DNA from: DASUZB01 sp035535495
Lineage (GTDB): Bacteria; Actinomycetota; CALGFH01
DNA length: 43,406 nucleotides
Reading direction: 5' to 3'
Assembly (NCBI GenBank): GCA_035535495.1
Contig: DATLQA010000295.1
Span: forward strand, 1 to 43,406
The notes below the pieces were generated by a model. It had not been told where the DNA came from. It saw only the letters and a program-made list of their open reading frames with translations, and did not search any database. Below, in pieces: positions 23,708 to 32,370 of the stretch. Position 1 is the stretch's first letter, and each line of letters opens with the position of its first letter. Both the position numbers and the translations under genes were made by a program.

Positions 23708-24021
23708 CACGGCGCCGATCATACAAGCGGCGGGAGCGGCCGACGGGCCGGCCCCGGCGCGACGGCGGCACCGGCGCCAGCGGGCGCGACTCCGCTGACG
23801 CCGGTGCGATCGGGCGCCGTTCGCGGGTCCGGCCGGTCGGGGGCCCCGGCCGGACCCGGCGCCGTTCGAGGTCGTTGGCCTCGAACGACGAGGGTGAGGA
23901 CGGCAGTTGTGGTCGCTGAGGTTGCCGCGCTCCTCCAAGCCTCCCGGACCGCCCTCCCGGCGCCCAGGGCCCACGGCATCAACCCGCCGGGCCCAAAGGA
24001 CCCAATCACCGCCGGTGGGAC
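23708..24021 (-). promoter_or_regulatory. Hairpin-rich leader between the DUF371 gene and tyrS
   Basis: 314 bases without a gene, containing three strong consecutive inverted repeats. GCACCGGCG/CGCCGGTGC with an inner AGCGG/CCGCT spans 23768-23807. GGGTCCGGCCGG/CCGGCCGGACCC spans 23825-23857. CGTTCGAGG/CCTCGAACG spans 23863-23887. One may terminate the upstream gene, and the others would fold in the tyrS 5' leader. I looked for the T-box bulge (TGG followed by ACC) and did not find it, so this is not a recognisable T-box. Confidence 0.45.
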
Positions 24022-25263
24022 CTAGGCCTGGTCGGCGGTCCCGTCCTTGAGGGCGAGGACGGTGGCGTAGGCCTCGCGGCGGGACCAGCCGGGCTGGCCG
24101 GCCAGGGCGACCGCGAGGGTCCTGGCGGGCACGCCCTGGCGGAGCAGCGCGGCCAGCAGGCCGGCGAGCTCGGCGGGCGGGCCGGCGGGCGGATCGGCGG
24201 GCGGAGCGACCACGACCAGGGCCTCGGCCTGGCGACGGCCGGCGGCCAACAGCACGCTGCGGACTTCGGCGGGGTCGCCGCGCAGCACCGTCTCGTCCGG
24301 CCCGCCAGGGTCGAGCAGGACGGCCGCGGCGGCGCCGCCGAGCCGCGCCTCGACCTCGCCGAGCCAGGTCGCCAGGGGCCCAGGCGCAGCGCGCCACACC
24401 CCGGTCGCTCCCGCCGCCACCGCGGCGAGGGCGGCGGCCCGTGCCGTCCGGTCACGCCCGAGCCGGCCACCGAGCACGAGCCGCTCGCCCGGCAGGCCGG
24501 CGAGCACCACCGCGGCCAGCTCAGCGGGTAGGCCGACGGACTGCAGCGGGGTGCCGGCGGCGAGCGCCGCCACCAGCAGGTCGCGTCCTGGAGGGCGGAG
24601 CCCTGGCGCCTCGCTGCCGGCGGCCAGCACCACCCGCTCCCCCGCCGCCAGCGCATCCAGGGCCTGCTCGAGCCCGTCGGGAAGGGCGGCGATGGCCGCG
24701 CCAGGAGCGAGCGCGCGCGCCGCCCGCCCGGCGTCCGCGTCGAGCGCCACCACCAGCCCGGCCGCGCGCAGCTCGGCGGCCGCGCTCGGCGCCAGGTCGG
24801 CCGGGTCGCCACCGGCGAGGGCGAGCACGGTGAGCAGCCCGGCACCCCCAGCCGGCGGCTCCTGCCGAACGGCGACCTCGAGCCGGGCGTCCGGGCGGGC
24901 GAGCGCGGCCACCAGCGCCCGGTCGAGTCCGGCGGCGCCCCGGTCGGCGTGGACCGCGAAGGTGTCGCCCGAGCGGTATCCGCTCCGCCGCACCACCAGC
25001 CGGTCCCCCGGCTGGAAGCGGGGGTTGGCGACCGCGCTGAGGACGTCCTCGTGCCGCCCGACGCGCAGCCGGATGCTGACCGGCCCGACGAACCCGGCCA
25101 GCTCCTCGGGGCCGGCCTCGACGGCGACCCCGACCACGCAGGTCGCCCTGGCCGAGATGTCAGGGGCGCGGATCAGCTCGATGGTCTTGGCGTGGGTGCC
25201 GCGGATGGCCGCGTGCCCGCGGGCGCCGAAGGTCACCTCGCGGGGTGACGCCGGCGCGGGCAT
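24022..25263 (-). CDS. DUF371 domain fused to an RsmI-like methyltransferase fold (413 aa)
   Basis: Two parts. Residues 8-133 match my memory of DUF371, a family known mainly from archaea (ARGHAAIRGTHAKTIEL, VVGVAVEAGPEEL, then a second half with GRHEDVLSAVANPRF and FAVHADRGAAGLD). Residues 142-413 resemble the tetrapyrrole-methylase fold of RsmI, the 16S rRNA cytidine 2'-O-methyltransferase, and end with the RsmI-type helical tail WSRREAYATVLALKDG. The SAM-binding SDAGTPGISDPG segment has become AAGSEAPGLRPPG, so methyltransferase activity is doubtful. AAGGAG lies eleven bases before the ATG. It starts 36 bases after the Ser/Thr kinase stop. Function unknown. Confidence 0.65.
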   Translation of the reverse strand: MPAPASPREVTFGARGHAAIRGTHAKTIELIRAPDISARATCVVGVAVEAGPEELAGFVGPVSIRLRVGRHEDVLSAVANPRFQPGDRLVVRRSGYRSGDTFAVHADRGAAGLDRALVAALARPDARLEVAVRQEPPAGGAGLLTVLALAGGDPADLAPSAAAELRAAGLVVALDADAGRAARALAPGAAIAALPDGLEQALDALAAGERVVLAAGSEAPGLRPPGRDLLVAALAAGTPLQSVGLPAELAAVVLAGLPGERLVLGGRLGRDRTARAAALAAVAAGATGVWRAAPGPLATWLGEVEARLGGAAAAVLLDPGGPDETVLRGDPAEVRSVLLAAGRRQAEALVVVAPPADPPAGPPAELAGLLAALLRQGVPARTLAVALAGQPGWSRREAYATVLALKDGTADQA

Positions 25264-25299
25264 GGGTGTGGCTGCTCCTTCCTGGCTCGCCGCCGCCGC

Positions 25300-26214
25300 T
25301 CACCCTTGAGAGTGTTCCGGGCCGTCCGGGTCGCCTGGCGCCAGGTCGCCTTCGGGATCGGCGGCCATGTGCAGCATATGCGCGAAGGCGGTGGCGGTGG
25401 GCGGCCGGCGGTTGGGGTCCTTGACCAGCGCGCGCAGGACCGCCCATCCCAGCATCGGCGGCAGGTCGGCCCGGTCGGCTCCCGGGTCGGGCGGCTCGTC
25501 CCGCAGGTGGGCGAGGCCGACCTTGAGGACGCTGCGGCCGGCGAACGGCGGCACCCCCGCCATGCATTCGAAGATCACGCAGCCGAAGGCGTAGATGTCG
25601 CTCGGCGGGCCCGCCTCGGCGCCCCTGATGATCTCGGGGGCGAGGTAGTCGAGCGTGCCGACCACCGCCCCCGGCGTGGTCAGCACCGTGTAGTCCCGCC
25701 CCTTGGCCAGGCCGAAGTCGGCCAGCAGGGCGCTGCCGTCGCGCGCGAGCATGATGTTGGAGGGCTTCACGTCCCGGTGGACCAGGCCGGCGCCGTGCAG
25801 CGCGTCAAGGCCCGCGCCGACCTCGCCGGCCAGCCGCAGGATCTCGCCTGCCGGCAGGTCGCTCTCGCCGTCGAGGCGCTCGGCGAGGGTCTGGCCGTCC
25901 ACGTACCCGACCGCCAGGAAGGAGCGCCCGTCGGCCTCTCCGGCCTCCAGCACCCGCACCAGGTGCCGGTGCTCCACCTCGGACGCCGCCCTGGCCTCGT
26001 GGACGAACCGCCGCCGGTACACCTCGTCCTGGGAGAGCTCGGCGCGGAGCACCTTCAAGGCCACCACGAGACCGTCCGGCTCGCGCACCGCCCGGAAGAC
26101 GACGCCCGCCGCGCCGTCCCCGAGACGCGCCTCGATCCGGTACCGCCCAACCCGGTCACCGACCCTGAGGTCGGCACCTGCGGACTCCCCACCGGCGAGC
26201 ATCGCCGGTAGCAT
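25300..26214 (-). CDS. Soluble Ser/Thr protein kinase, PknB type (304 aa)
   Basis: A bacterial Hanks-type kinase made of the catalytic domain only. Glycine-rich loop LGDGAAGVVF (31-40), VALKVL with K54, catalytic VHRDVKPSN with D148, DFG at 166-168, activation loop TTPGAVVGTLDYLAPE, and DIYAFGCVIFECMAG for helix F. No membrane segment or PASTA repeats follow, unlike PknB, so it is probably cytoplasmic. The ATG at 26214 has only a weak ribosome binding site; ATG at 26202 is an alternative. It is followed by the DUF371-RsmI-like gene in the same direction, a possible substrate or partner (inference). Confidence 0.9.
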   Translation of the reverse strand: MLPAMLAGGESAGADLRVGDRVGRYRIEARLGDGAAGVVFRAVREPDGLVVALKVLRAELSQDEVYRRRFVHEARAASEVEHRHLVRVLEAGEADGRSFLAVGYVDGQTLAERLDGESDLPAGEILRLAGEVGAGLDALHGAGLVHRDVKPSNIMLARDGSALLADFGLAKGRDYTVLTTPGAVVGTLDYLAPEIIRGAEAGPPSDIYAFGCVIFECMAGVPPFAGRSVLKVGLAHLRDEPPDPGADRADLPPMLGWAVLRALVKDPNRRPPTATAFAHMLHMAADPEGDLAPGDPDGPEHSQG

Positions 26215-26273
26215 ATCCCGCTGATTGGGGACGAGCCCGCCAGCACGGAGGACCCGGCAACGCGGGTGCCGGC

Positions 26274-26801
26274 TCAGCCGTCGAGGTGGCGGACGAACGC
26301 GACCAGGTCGGCCCCGGGGCCGCCGTAGTCGCGCAGGACCGGGATGTCGTCGACCATCTCCTCGCCAGGCTCCAGCTCGAAGCCCATGGCGCGGTGGAAG
26401 GCGACCGACGCGCGGTTGCTCGGCGAGGTGACCGAGCGCACCACGCTGCGGCCGTGCGCCTTCGCCAGGGCGAAGAAGCGTTGGTAGAGCGCGGCGCCGA
26501 CGCCCATGCCGCGCAGTTCGGGCGACACCCCCACGAAGTGGATATAGGCCTCGTCCGGCCGGCTCTGCGACAGGAACCCGATCAGGAAGCCGACCAGCTC
26601 GCCGTCCCGCTCGACCAGCATGCTCGTATTCGCGAAGTGCTGGAAGAACAGCCTGGACACCAGCATCGCCCGCCGCGCCGAGGCGTCCTCGCCGCCGAGG
26701 CCGCCCCACCATGGGTCGATCGCGGCGAGCACGCGGCGGTGGTCGTCGCCGGTCGGCTCCCGCACCACCAGGCCGTCGAGCGGGTCAGCGGCCATCGACA
26801 T
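26274..26801 (-). CDS. GNAT family N-acetyltransferase (175 aa)
   Basis: Single GNAT domain. Acetyl-CoA-binding motif A is VSPELRGMGVGAALYQRFF with the R/Q-x-x-G-x-G/A turn RGMGVG, and motif B is NRASVAFHRAMGFE. The acceptor is unknown. The ATG at 26801 lies 28 bases after the DivIVA-like gene's stop with no clear ribosome binding site; a second in-frame ATG is at 26795. It belongs to the minus-strand run that continues to the kinase 59 bases downstream. Confidence 0.85.
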   Translation of the reverse strand: MSMAADPLDGLVVREPTGDDHRRVLAAIDPWWGGLGGEDASARRAMLVSRLFFQHFANTSMLVERDGELVGFLIGFLSQSRPDEAYIHFVGVSPELRGMGVGAALYQRFFALAKAHGRSVVRSVTSPSNRASVAFHRAMGFELEPGEEMVDDIPVLRDYGGPGADLVAFVRHLDG

Positions 26802-26829
26802 CAGGCGCCGAAGGGGAGCGCGCCCTGGG

Positions 26830-27681
26830 TCACCTGCCGCGCGTCCGCGCCCGCTCCACCGGCTCGATCGGCGCCGTCTCCCCGTCAGCCTGGTCGGTGG
26901 TCCCGTCCTGCGAGACCGCCGCGGTGGTCTCGTCGGGCTCGACGTCGTCCGCCTCGGCCGCGTCATCCTCCCCAGCCATGGTCACGGCGGCCGGCTCGGA
27001 CAGCCCGCGCGCGTCCGCGAGCAGCTCGGTCAGGCGCGCCTGCACGTCGGTGAGGTGCTCCAGCATGTCCTGGCGGAACGCCTGCAAACGGGTGGTCTCG
27101 GCCTCGACCAGGGAGCGCTCCTGCTGCGCCTCCTGCCACACCAGGTTGGTCGCGTCGCGCGCCTCGGCGAGCACGATCCGCGCCTCCTCGTCGGCCCGCC
27201 CGCGGGTTTCGGTGGCGGCCTTGTCGGCCTCGCGCAGCAGGGTGTCCCGGCGCGACTCGGCGTCCTCGAGCGTGCCCCTCGCCGTCTCCTCCAGCTCGCC
27301 GGCGCGCTGCTCGGCGTCCTGGACGACCTCGGCCGCCTGCCCCTCGGCGTCCTCGATCACCGAGCGGGCCCTTGCCTTGGCCTCGGTGATGATCGCCTCG
27401 GCGGACGCTCCCGCCTGCTCGAGCACCTTGCCGGCCTCGACGCCGAGGTGCACGAACGACGGCTGCTGCTCGCCGCGTTCGTCCAGCTCACCGCGGGTCT
27501 GCTCCAGCATGCGCTCGGCATGCTCCGCCCGCTGGTGCTGCTGCTCGATGAGCGTGATCAGCTCCATCACGTAGCGGTCCACCTGCTGGCGATCGTAGCC
27601 GCGACGGGCCAGCTGGAAGCGGGGGCGGGTGGAGTCGTTGCCACCTCCCACGGTGGCGGTCTCCGGCTCGAAATCGCTCAT
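26830..27681 (-). CDS. DivIVA-like coiled-coil protein (283 aa)
   Basis: Residues 20-50 (FQLARRGYDRQQVDRYVMELI) match the N-terminal membrane-binding turn of DivIVA/Wag31-type proteins, with its conserved F, GYD and V-D-Y pattern. Residues 50-230 are an almost continuous Ala/Glu/Arg-rich coiled coil, and the last 50 are acidic and disordered with several Thr/Ser. Such proteins mark poles or septa or scaffold cell-wall synthesis, and they are often phosphorylated by Hanks-type kinases; one is encoded two genes downstream. GGGAGG lies seven bases before the ATG at 27681. It is shorter and less conserved than Wag31, so a paralogue is likely. Confidence 0.75.
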   Translation of the reverse strand: MSDFEPETATVGGGNDSTRPRFQLARRGYDRQQVDRYVMELITLIEQQHQRAEHAERMLEQTRGELDERGEQQPSFVHLGVEAGKVLEQAGASAEAIITEAKARARSVIEDAEGQAAEVVQDAEQRAGELEETARGTLEDAESRRDTLLREADKAATETRGRADEEARIVLAEARDATNLVWQEAQQERSLVEAETTRLQAFRQDMLEHLTDVQARLTELLADARGLSEPAAVTMAGEDDAAEADDVEPDETTAAVSQDGTTDQADGETAPIEPVERARTRGR

Positions 27682-27900
27682 GCCTGGGCCTCCCTCGGCT
27701 TGATCGGGTGAGCGGTCTTGCACGGCTGGTCGGTGGCGATCCCAGAGCGCACGATCGTCGTGCCGGGTCGTGCAGTCCGCGACAGGGGATCCCATCTCTG
27801 CGGCACGGACGGAATTGTCACCGTCCCCGAACCGACCATCAACTGCCTCGATCCGGTCAGATCACGGATCAGCGGATGGATCGGGCGCCCTGGCAGGCGC

Positions 27901-28578
27901 TCAGAAGAGCCTCGGGTTGACCGGCTCCATGCCGCGGAGGGCGTCGTAGTCCAGTTGCACGCAGGCGATCTGCCGGTCGGCCGCCAGCACCCTGGCCTGC
28001 GGGCGGAACGCCAGCGCCGCGAACACCCCCCGCACCGTCCCCAGCGACATGCCGAGTCGCTGCAGGTACCGCGAGAGCTGCTCGACGCCATCGATCTCCC
28101 CCCTCCGCTTGATCTCCACCGCGACATACCCGCCCTGATCGTCACGGCAGAGCAGGTCCACAGGACCAATATCGGTCGGGTACTCCCTCCGGACCAGGGT
28201 GAACCCGTCACCGAGGACGTGGCACCGCTCCGCCAGGAGCTCCTGGAGGTGCCGTTCCACGCCGTCCTTGACCAGGCCGGGATCGAGACCGAGGTCGTGG
28301 GCGGAGTCGTGCAGCACCTCGTCGATGGTGACGGTCATGGACTCGCCGGCGCGGTTGCCGACCCGCCAGACCGAAACGCCGTCCTCGCCGTCGGAGCCGG
28401 GCTCTTCGACCAGGGTGCAAGGCGACGACATCCAGTTGAGCGGTTTGTACCCGCCGCCGTCGGCGTGGACCAGGACGGAGCCGTCGGCCTTGACGATCAG
28501 CAGCCGCACCGCCGAGGGCAGGTGCGTGGAGAGCCGCCCTTCGTAGTCGATGCGGCACCGGGCGATGACCAGTCGCAT
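27901..28578 (-). CDS. nucS: Mismatch-specific endonuclease NucS (225 aa)
   Basis: Endonuclease NucS/EndoMS, the enzyme of non-canonical mismatch repair in actinobacteria that lack MutS/MutL. It cuts both strands at G-T, G-G and T-T mismatches and is loaded by the beta clamp. The N-terminal DNA-binding half begins MRLVIARCRIDYEGRL. The nuclease core has D141 in GPVDLL and the E155-x-K157 pair in VAVEIKRRG, then QLSRYL. The length matches the 226-residue mycobacterial enzyme, and the final RLF could be the clamp-binding end. ATG at 28578 is followed directly by the family N-terminus; a GGAG lies only two bases upstream. Confidence 0.95.
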   Translation of the reverse strand: MRLVIARCRIDYEGRLSTHLPSAVRLLIVKADGSVLVHADGGGYKPLNWMSSPCTLVEEPGSDGEDGVSVWRVGNRAGESMTVTIDEVLHDSAHDLGLDPGLVKDGVERHLQELLAERCHVLGDGFTLVRREYPTDIGPVDLLCRDDQGGYVAVEIKRRGEIDGVEQLSRYLQRLGMSLGTVRGVFAALAFRPQARVLAADRQIACVQLDYDALRGMEPVNPRLF

Positions 28579-28780
28579 GGCTCCGAAGCATAGGGGCCCG
28601 GCGCCCGGGTGGCGACCGTGAAGAGGGGCCGGCTGCAACGTGGCCGCAACCTGCTCGGCTATCACCTTCCCGGCGAAGCTGGCATGGCCCGGAAGGAGGC
28701 AGGAAGATGTGCGGCGGTCACCAGCCCGGCGACTGGGCAGCGCACGACCTGGTCGGGACGAGAGCAACGGGGAGGGCATG

Positions 28781-29350
28781 ATGAGCGACGACATGCGGGA
28801 GCGTTACCAGCGGGCGGTCGAGGCGTTCGGCGCGCGGGTCCACGCGGTCGGGGACGACCAGTGGCACCTGCCGACGCCGTGTACCGAATGGGACGTGCAC
28901 ACGCTGGTCAACCACCTGGTGTACGAGATGCGCTGGTCGGTGCCGCTGTTCGCGGGCGGGACCATCGCCGAGGTCGGCGACCGCTTCGAGGGCGACCTGC
29001 TCGGCGACGACCCCAAGGGTGCCTGGGACGACGCGGCCGGGGAGGCGGTCGCCGCGGTGCGCGCCGACGGCGTGCTGGAGCGCATGGTCCATCTGTCGTT
29101 CGGCGACGTCCCCGGAGAGGAGTACGCCCAGCAGCTCCACGCCGACCTGCTGATCCACGGCTGGGATCTGGCCAGGGCGACCGGGGGCGACGAGGGACTC
29201 GACCCTGAGCTGGTCCAGGCCTGCGCCACCTGGTTCAAGGAGCGGGAGGAGCTCTATCGGGGCTCCGGGGCGGTCGGCCCGCGTGCCGAGCTGCCCGCCG
29301 GCGCGGACGCCCAGACCGAGCTGCTGGCCGCGTTCGGCCGCAGCGCCTGA
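28781..29350 (+). CDS. TIGR03086-type DinB/MDMPI-fold metal-binding protein (189 aa)
   Basis: Four-helix DinB-like protein with the mycothiol-dependent maleylpyruvate isomerase N-terminal pattern TPCTEWDVHTLVNHLVYEM. The metal triad is the His of LVNH plus the two His of HADLLIHGWDLA. Members are abundant in actinobacteria, and many probably act as mycothiol S-transferases. The ATG at 28781 has GGGGAGG five bases before it; an adjacent ATG at 28778 lies too close. It is divergent from nucS and nearly touches the convergent acetyltransferase (six-base gap). Confidence 0.85.
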   Translation: MSDDMRERYQRAVEAFGARVHAVGDDQWHLPTPCTEWDVHTLVNHLVYEMRWSVPLFAGGTIAEVGDRFEGDLLGDDPKGAWDDAAGEAVAAVRADGVLERMVHLSFGDVPGEEYAQQLHADLLIHGWDLARATGGDEGLDPELVQACATWFKEREELYRGSGAVGPRAELPAGADAQTELLAAFGRSA

Positions 29351-29356
29351 GCAGGG

Positions 29357-29980
29357 TCACCGTCCGGCCAACGCCACCTCGACGGTGGCGGCGGGCAGGT
29401 CGGGGAGCGGGGTGGGAGGTGGTGGCGGCACGGTTGGCTCGCGCAGCCGCCGCTGCCACCAGCCCACGTCGTGCCAGGACCCGAGCTTGAAGCCGACCGC
29501 CCGGTAGACGCCGACCGGGGTGAAGCCGAGGGCCTGGTGGAGGCCGACGCTGGCCGGGTTGGGCAGGGTGATGCCGGCGTGCGCGCTGGTGAAGCCCTGG
29601 GCGGTGAGCAGCGCGAGCAGCGGCACGTAGAGGCCGCGGCCGACCCCGGCACGGCGGGCGTGCCCGGTGACGTAGACGGAGACGTCCACCGACCACCGGT
29701 AGGCGGGCCGGGCCCGGTGCGCGGCGGCGTAGGCGAACCCGAGCGTCTCGCCGTCGCGTTCGCTGACGAGCCAGGGGAGCGTGACCAGGGTATGGGCGAT
29801 CCGGCGGCCCATCTCGGGCACGCCGGGCGGGTCGACCTCGAAGGAGATGGCCGTGTCGCGGACGATCGGCGCGTAGATCGCCTGCACCCGCGCCGCGTCG
29901 TCCGCCGTGGCCAGCCGGATGGTCGGACGACCGCCCCGGAGACGGGGCGGCCGGGAGCGTCCGGTGGGCGGCTGACTCAC
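29357..29980 (-). CDS. GNAT acetyltransferase, phosphinothricin acetyltransferase-like (207 aa)
   Basis: Resembles the Pat/Bar/YncA branch: IRLATADDAARVQAIYAPIV, a SFEVDPP-type strand, DVSVYVTGHARRAGVGRGLY for acetyl-CoA binding, then HAGITLPNPASVGLHQALGFTPVGVYRAVGFKLGSWHDVGWWQR. The YAPIV and GFKxGxWHDVGWWQ segments are typical of enzymes that N-acetylate phosphinothricin or methionine sulfoximine. The C-terminus adds a Pro-rich tail. The GTG at 29980 has AAGGA seven bases upstream; a longer in-frame start at 30058 would add an unlike N-terminal stretch. Confidence 0.85.
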   Translation of the reverse strand: MSQPPTGRSRPPRLRGGRPTIRLATADDAARVQAIYAPIVRDTAISFEVDPPGVPEMGRRIAHTLVTLPWLVSERDGETLGFAYAAAHRARPAYRWSVDVSVYVTGHARRAGVGRGLYVPLLALLTAQGFTSAHAGITLPNPASVGLHQALGFTPVGVYRAVGFKLGSWHDVGWWQRRLREPTVPPPPPTPLPDLPAATVEVALAGR

Positions 29981-30099
29981 TGACGAGTCCTTGCGCTCGA
30001 CGCATACTTGACCCCATCGTCCCACGGTCTCGCCAACCCCCGGACCGACCGCGACCACCCAGCCGACGCGGCTCGCGGCGGCCCTGAAGGAGCCGAGCG

Positions 30100-31740
30100 A
30101 TGGCAGCGACCCGCATCGACCAGACCCCCGAGTGGAAGGCGCTCGGTGAGCACCACCGCCAGCTCGCCGACGTGCACCTGCGCCAGCTGTTCGCGGACGA
30201 CCCCAACCGCGGCGAGACCATGACCCTGGAGGCCGGTGACCTCTACCTGGACTACTCCAAGAACCGGCTCACCGTGGAGACCCTGCGCCTGCTGGTCGCC
30301 GTGGCCGAGCGGGCCGGCCTGCGGGCCAAGATCGACGACATGTTCGCCGGCCGGCGCATCAACGTCACCGAGGACCGCCCGGTGCTGCACGTCGCCCTCC
30401 GCACCCCGCCGGACCGCTCGATCATGGTCGACGGCGAGGACGCGGTCGCCCAGGTCCACGCCGTGCTGGCCAAGATGCGCGACTTCGCCACCCGGCTGCG
30501 GGCCGGCGAGTGGCGCGGCTACACCGGCCAGCGCATCGCCACCGTGGTCAACATCGGCATCGGCGGCTCGGACCTCGGCCCGGCCATGGCCTACGAGGCC
30601 CTGAAGGACTACAGCGACCGGTCGCTGGAGGTGCGCTTCGTCTCCAACGTCGACGGCACCGACGTGTGGGAGGCGACCAGGGACCTTGACCCGGCGGCGA
30701 CCCTGTTCGTGGTCTGCTCGAAGACCTTCACCACCCTGGAGACGCTCAGCAACGCCCGCACCGCCAGGGAATGGCTGCTCGGCGCGTTGCGCGACGAGGC
30801 CGCCGTCCGCCACCACTTCGTGGCCGTCTCGACCAACGCCGCCAAGGTGACCGAGTTCGGCATCGACCCGGTCAACATGTTCGAGTTCTGGGACTGGGTC
30901 GGGGGGCGCTACTCCTACGACTCCGCCATCGGGCTGTCGCTGATGCTGGCCATCGGACCGGACCGGTTCGAGGAGATGCTGGCCGGCTTCCACGCGATGG
31001 ACGAGCACTTCCGCACCACGCCGTTCGAGCGCAACATGCCGGTCCTGCTCGGGCTGATCGGCATCTGGTACGGCAATTTCTTCGGCGCGGAGACGCAGGC
31101 GATCCTCCCCTACAACCAGTACCTGTCGCGTCTCACCGCGTACCTGCAGCAACTGGACATGGAGTCCAACGGCAAGTCGGTCGACCTCGACGGCCAGCCG
31201 GTGTCCGTGCAGACCGGGCCGGTGGTCTGGGGCCAGCCGGGCACCAACGGCCAGCACGCCTTCTACCAGCTCATCCACCAGGGCACGAGGCTGATCCCGA
31301 GCGATTTCATCGGCTTCTGCCAGCCGCATCACGAGGTCGGCGAGCACCACGAGCTGCTGATGGCCAATTTCTTCGCCCAGACCGAGGCGCTGGCGTTCGG
31401 CAAGCCACGCGAGCAGGTGGAGGCCGAGGGCGTGCCGCCCGCCCAGGTCCCCCACCGGACCTTCCCTGGAAACCGGCCGACCAACACCATCCTCGCCCCG
31501 CGGCTCACGCCGTCCGTGCTCGGGCAGCTGGTCGCTCTGTACGAGCACAAGGTGCTGGTCCAGGGCACCGTCTGGGGCATCAACTCCTTCGACCAGTGGG
31601 GCGTGGAGCTGGGCAAGGTCCTGGCCGACCGGATCGTCCCCCAGCTCGACGACGCCTCGGCCGCCGAGGAGCTGGACCACGACAGCTCGACCAACGCCCT
31701 GATCCGCCGCTACCGCCGCCTACGCCAGCGAAGGATGTGA
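30100..31740 (+). CDS. pgi: Glucose-6-phosphate isomerase (546 aa)
   Basis: Interconverts glucose 6-phosphate and fructose 6-phosphate in glycolysis and gluconeogenesis. Full-length two-SIS-domain enzyme with NIGIGGSDLGP for the sugar phosphate, FVSNVDGTD, VGGRYSYDSAIGLS (signature 1), WGQPGTNGQHAFYQLIHQG with the catalytic glutamine/glutamate region and histidine, and the C-terminal QGTVWGINSFDQWGVELGK (signature 2). AAGGAG lies seven bases before the ATG. The last 21 bases overlap the 3' end of the convergent thiE gene. Confidence 0.97.
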   Translation: MAATRIDQTPEWKALGEHHRQLADVHLRQLFADDPNRGETMTLEAGDLYLDYSKNRLTVETLRLLVAVAERAGLRAKIDDMFAGRRINVTEDRPVLHVALRTPPDRSIMVDGEDAVAQVHAVLAKMRDFATRLRAGEWRGYTGQRIATVVNIGIGGSDLGPAMAYEALKDYSDRSLEVRFVSNVDGTDVWEATRDLDPAATLFVVCSKTFTTLETLSNARTAREWLLGALRDEAAVRHHFVAVSTNAAKVTEFGIDPVNMFEFWDWVGGRYSYDSAIGLSLMLAIGPDRFEEMLAGFHAMDEHFRTTPFERNMPVLLGLIGIWYGNFFGAETQAILPYNQYLSRLTAYLQQLDMESNGKSVDLDGQPVSVQTGPVVWGQPGTNGQHAFYQLIHQGTRLIPSDFIGFCQPHHEVGEHHELLMANFFAQTEALAFGKPREQVEAEGVPPAQVPHRTFPGNRPTNTILAPRLTPSVLGQLVALYEHKVLVQGTVWGINSFDQWGVELGKVLADRIVPQLDDASAAEELDHDSSTNALIRRYRRLRQRRM

Positions 31741-32370
31741 GCGCAACCTGGTGGCCAGGGCGGCCGCGGCGGCGGCCGGGTCGGCGGTCTCGGTGATGGC
31801 GCGGACCACCACCACCCGGGTGGCGCCGGCCGCCAGGACGCCGTCGAGGTTGGCGAGGTCGATGCCGCCGATGGCGAACCAGGGGCTGGACGGGGCGAGC
31901 GCGGCCACCTCGGCGAGCAGGCCGGCGCCGACCGGCGGGCGTCCCGGCTTGGTGGGGGTCGGGTGGACCGGGCCGACGGCGAGGTAGTCCCAGCCCTCCT
32001 CGACCGCCCGGCGCGCCTGGTCGAGGTCGTGGGTGGAGCGGCCGAGCAGCACCTCCTCGCCGAGGATGCGCCGCGCCCAGCCGAGCGGCAGGTCGCCCTG
32101 GCCGAGGTGGCACGCGTCGGCCCCGGCGGCCAGCGCGACGTCGGCGCGGTCGTTCACCACCATCAGGGCGCCATGCCGGTCGGCGGCGGCGCGCAGCACC
32201 GCCGCCGCCTCCAGCAGCGGTCCGGCCTCGGCGTGCTTGTCGCGGAGCTGGATCAGGTCGACCCCGGCGGCCAGCACCGACTCGGCGAAGGCCGGCAGGT
32301 CGCGCCGGATCGGCGTGCACACGTACAGGCGGGCGTCGGCGAGCCGGGCCCGCCGCTCCGCCCCGGTCAC
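31720..32370 (-). CDS. thiE: Thiamine-phosphate synthase ThiE (216 aa)
   Basis: Joins hydroxymethylpyrimidine diphosphate and thiazole phosphate to give thiamine phosphate. TIM-barrel protein with IQLRDKHAEAG near the N-terminus, VVNDRADVALAAGADACHLGQGDLP for the pyrimidine diphosphate and Mg2+, GRSTHDLDQARRA, YLAVGPVHPTPTKP for the thiazole phosphate, and FAIGGIDLANL. GTG at 32370 overlaps the thiG stop as GTGA and has GGGAG five bases upstream. Last gene of the thi operon, running 21 bases into the end of pgi on the opposite strand. Confidence 0.95.
   Translation of the reverse strand: MTGAERRARLADARLYVCTPIRRDLPAFAESVLAAGVDLIQLRDKHAEAGPLLEAAAVLRAAADRHGALMVVNDRADVALAAGADACHLGQGDLPLGWARRILGEEVLLGRSTHDLDQARRAVEEGWDYLAVGPVHPTPTKPGRPPVGAGLLAEVAALAPSSPWFAIGGIDLANLDGVLAAGATRVVVVRAITETADPAAAAAALATRLRSHPSLA

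Noticed and set aside
23708..24021. T-box leader for tyrS
   Set aside because: There is a GGGCGGTCC...CCGTCCTC pairing that loosely recalls an antiterminator, but the invariant TGGNACC bulge and a specifier loop are not found.
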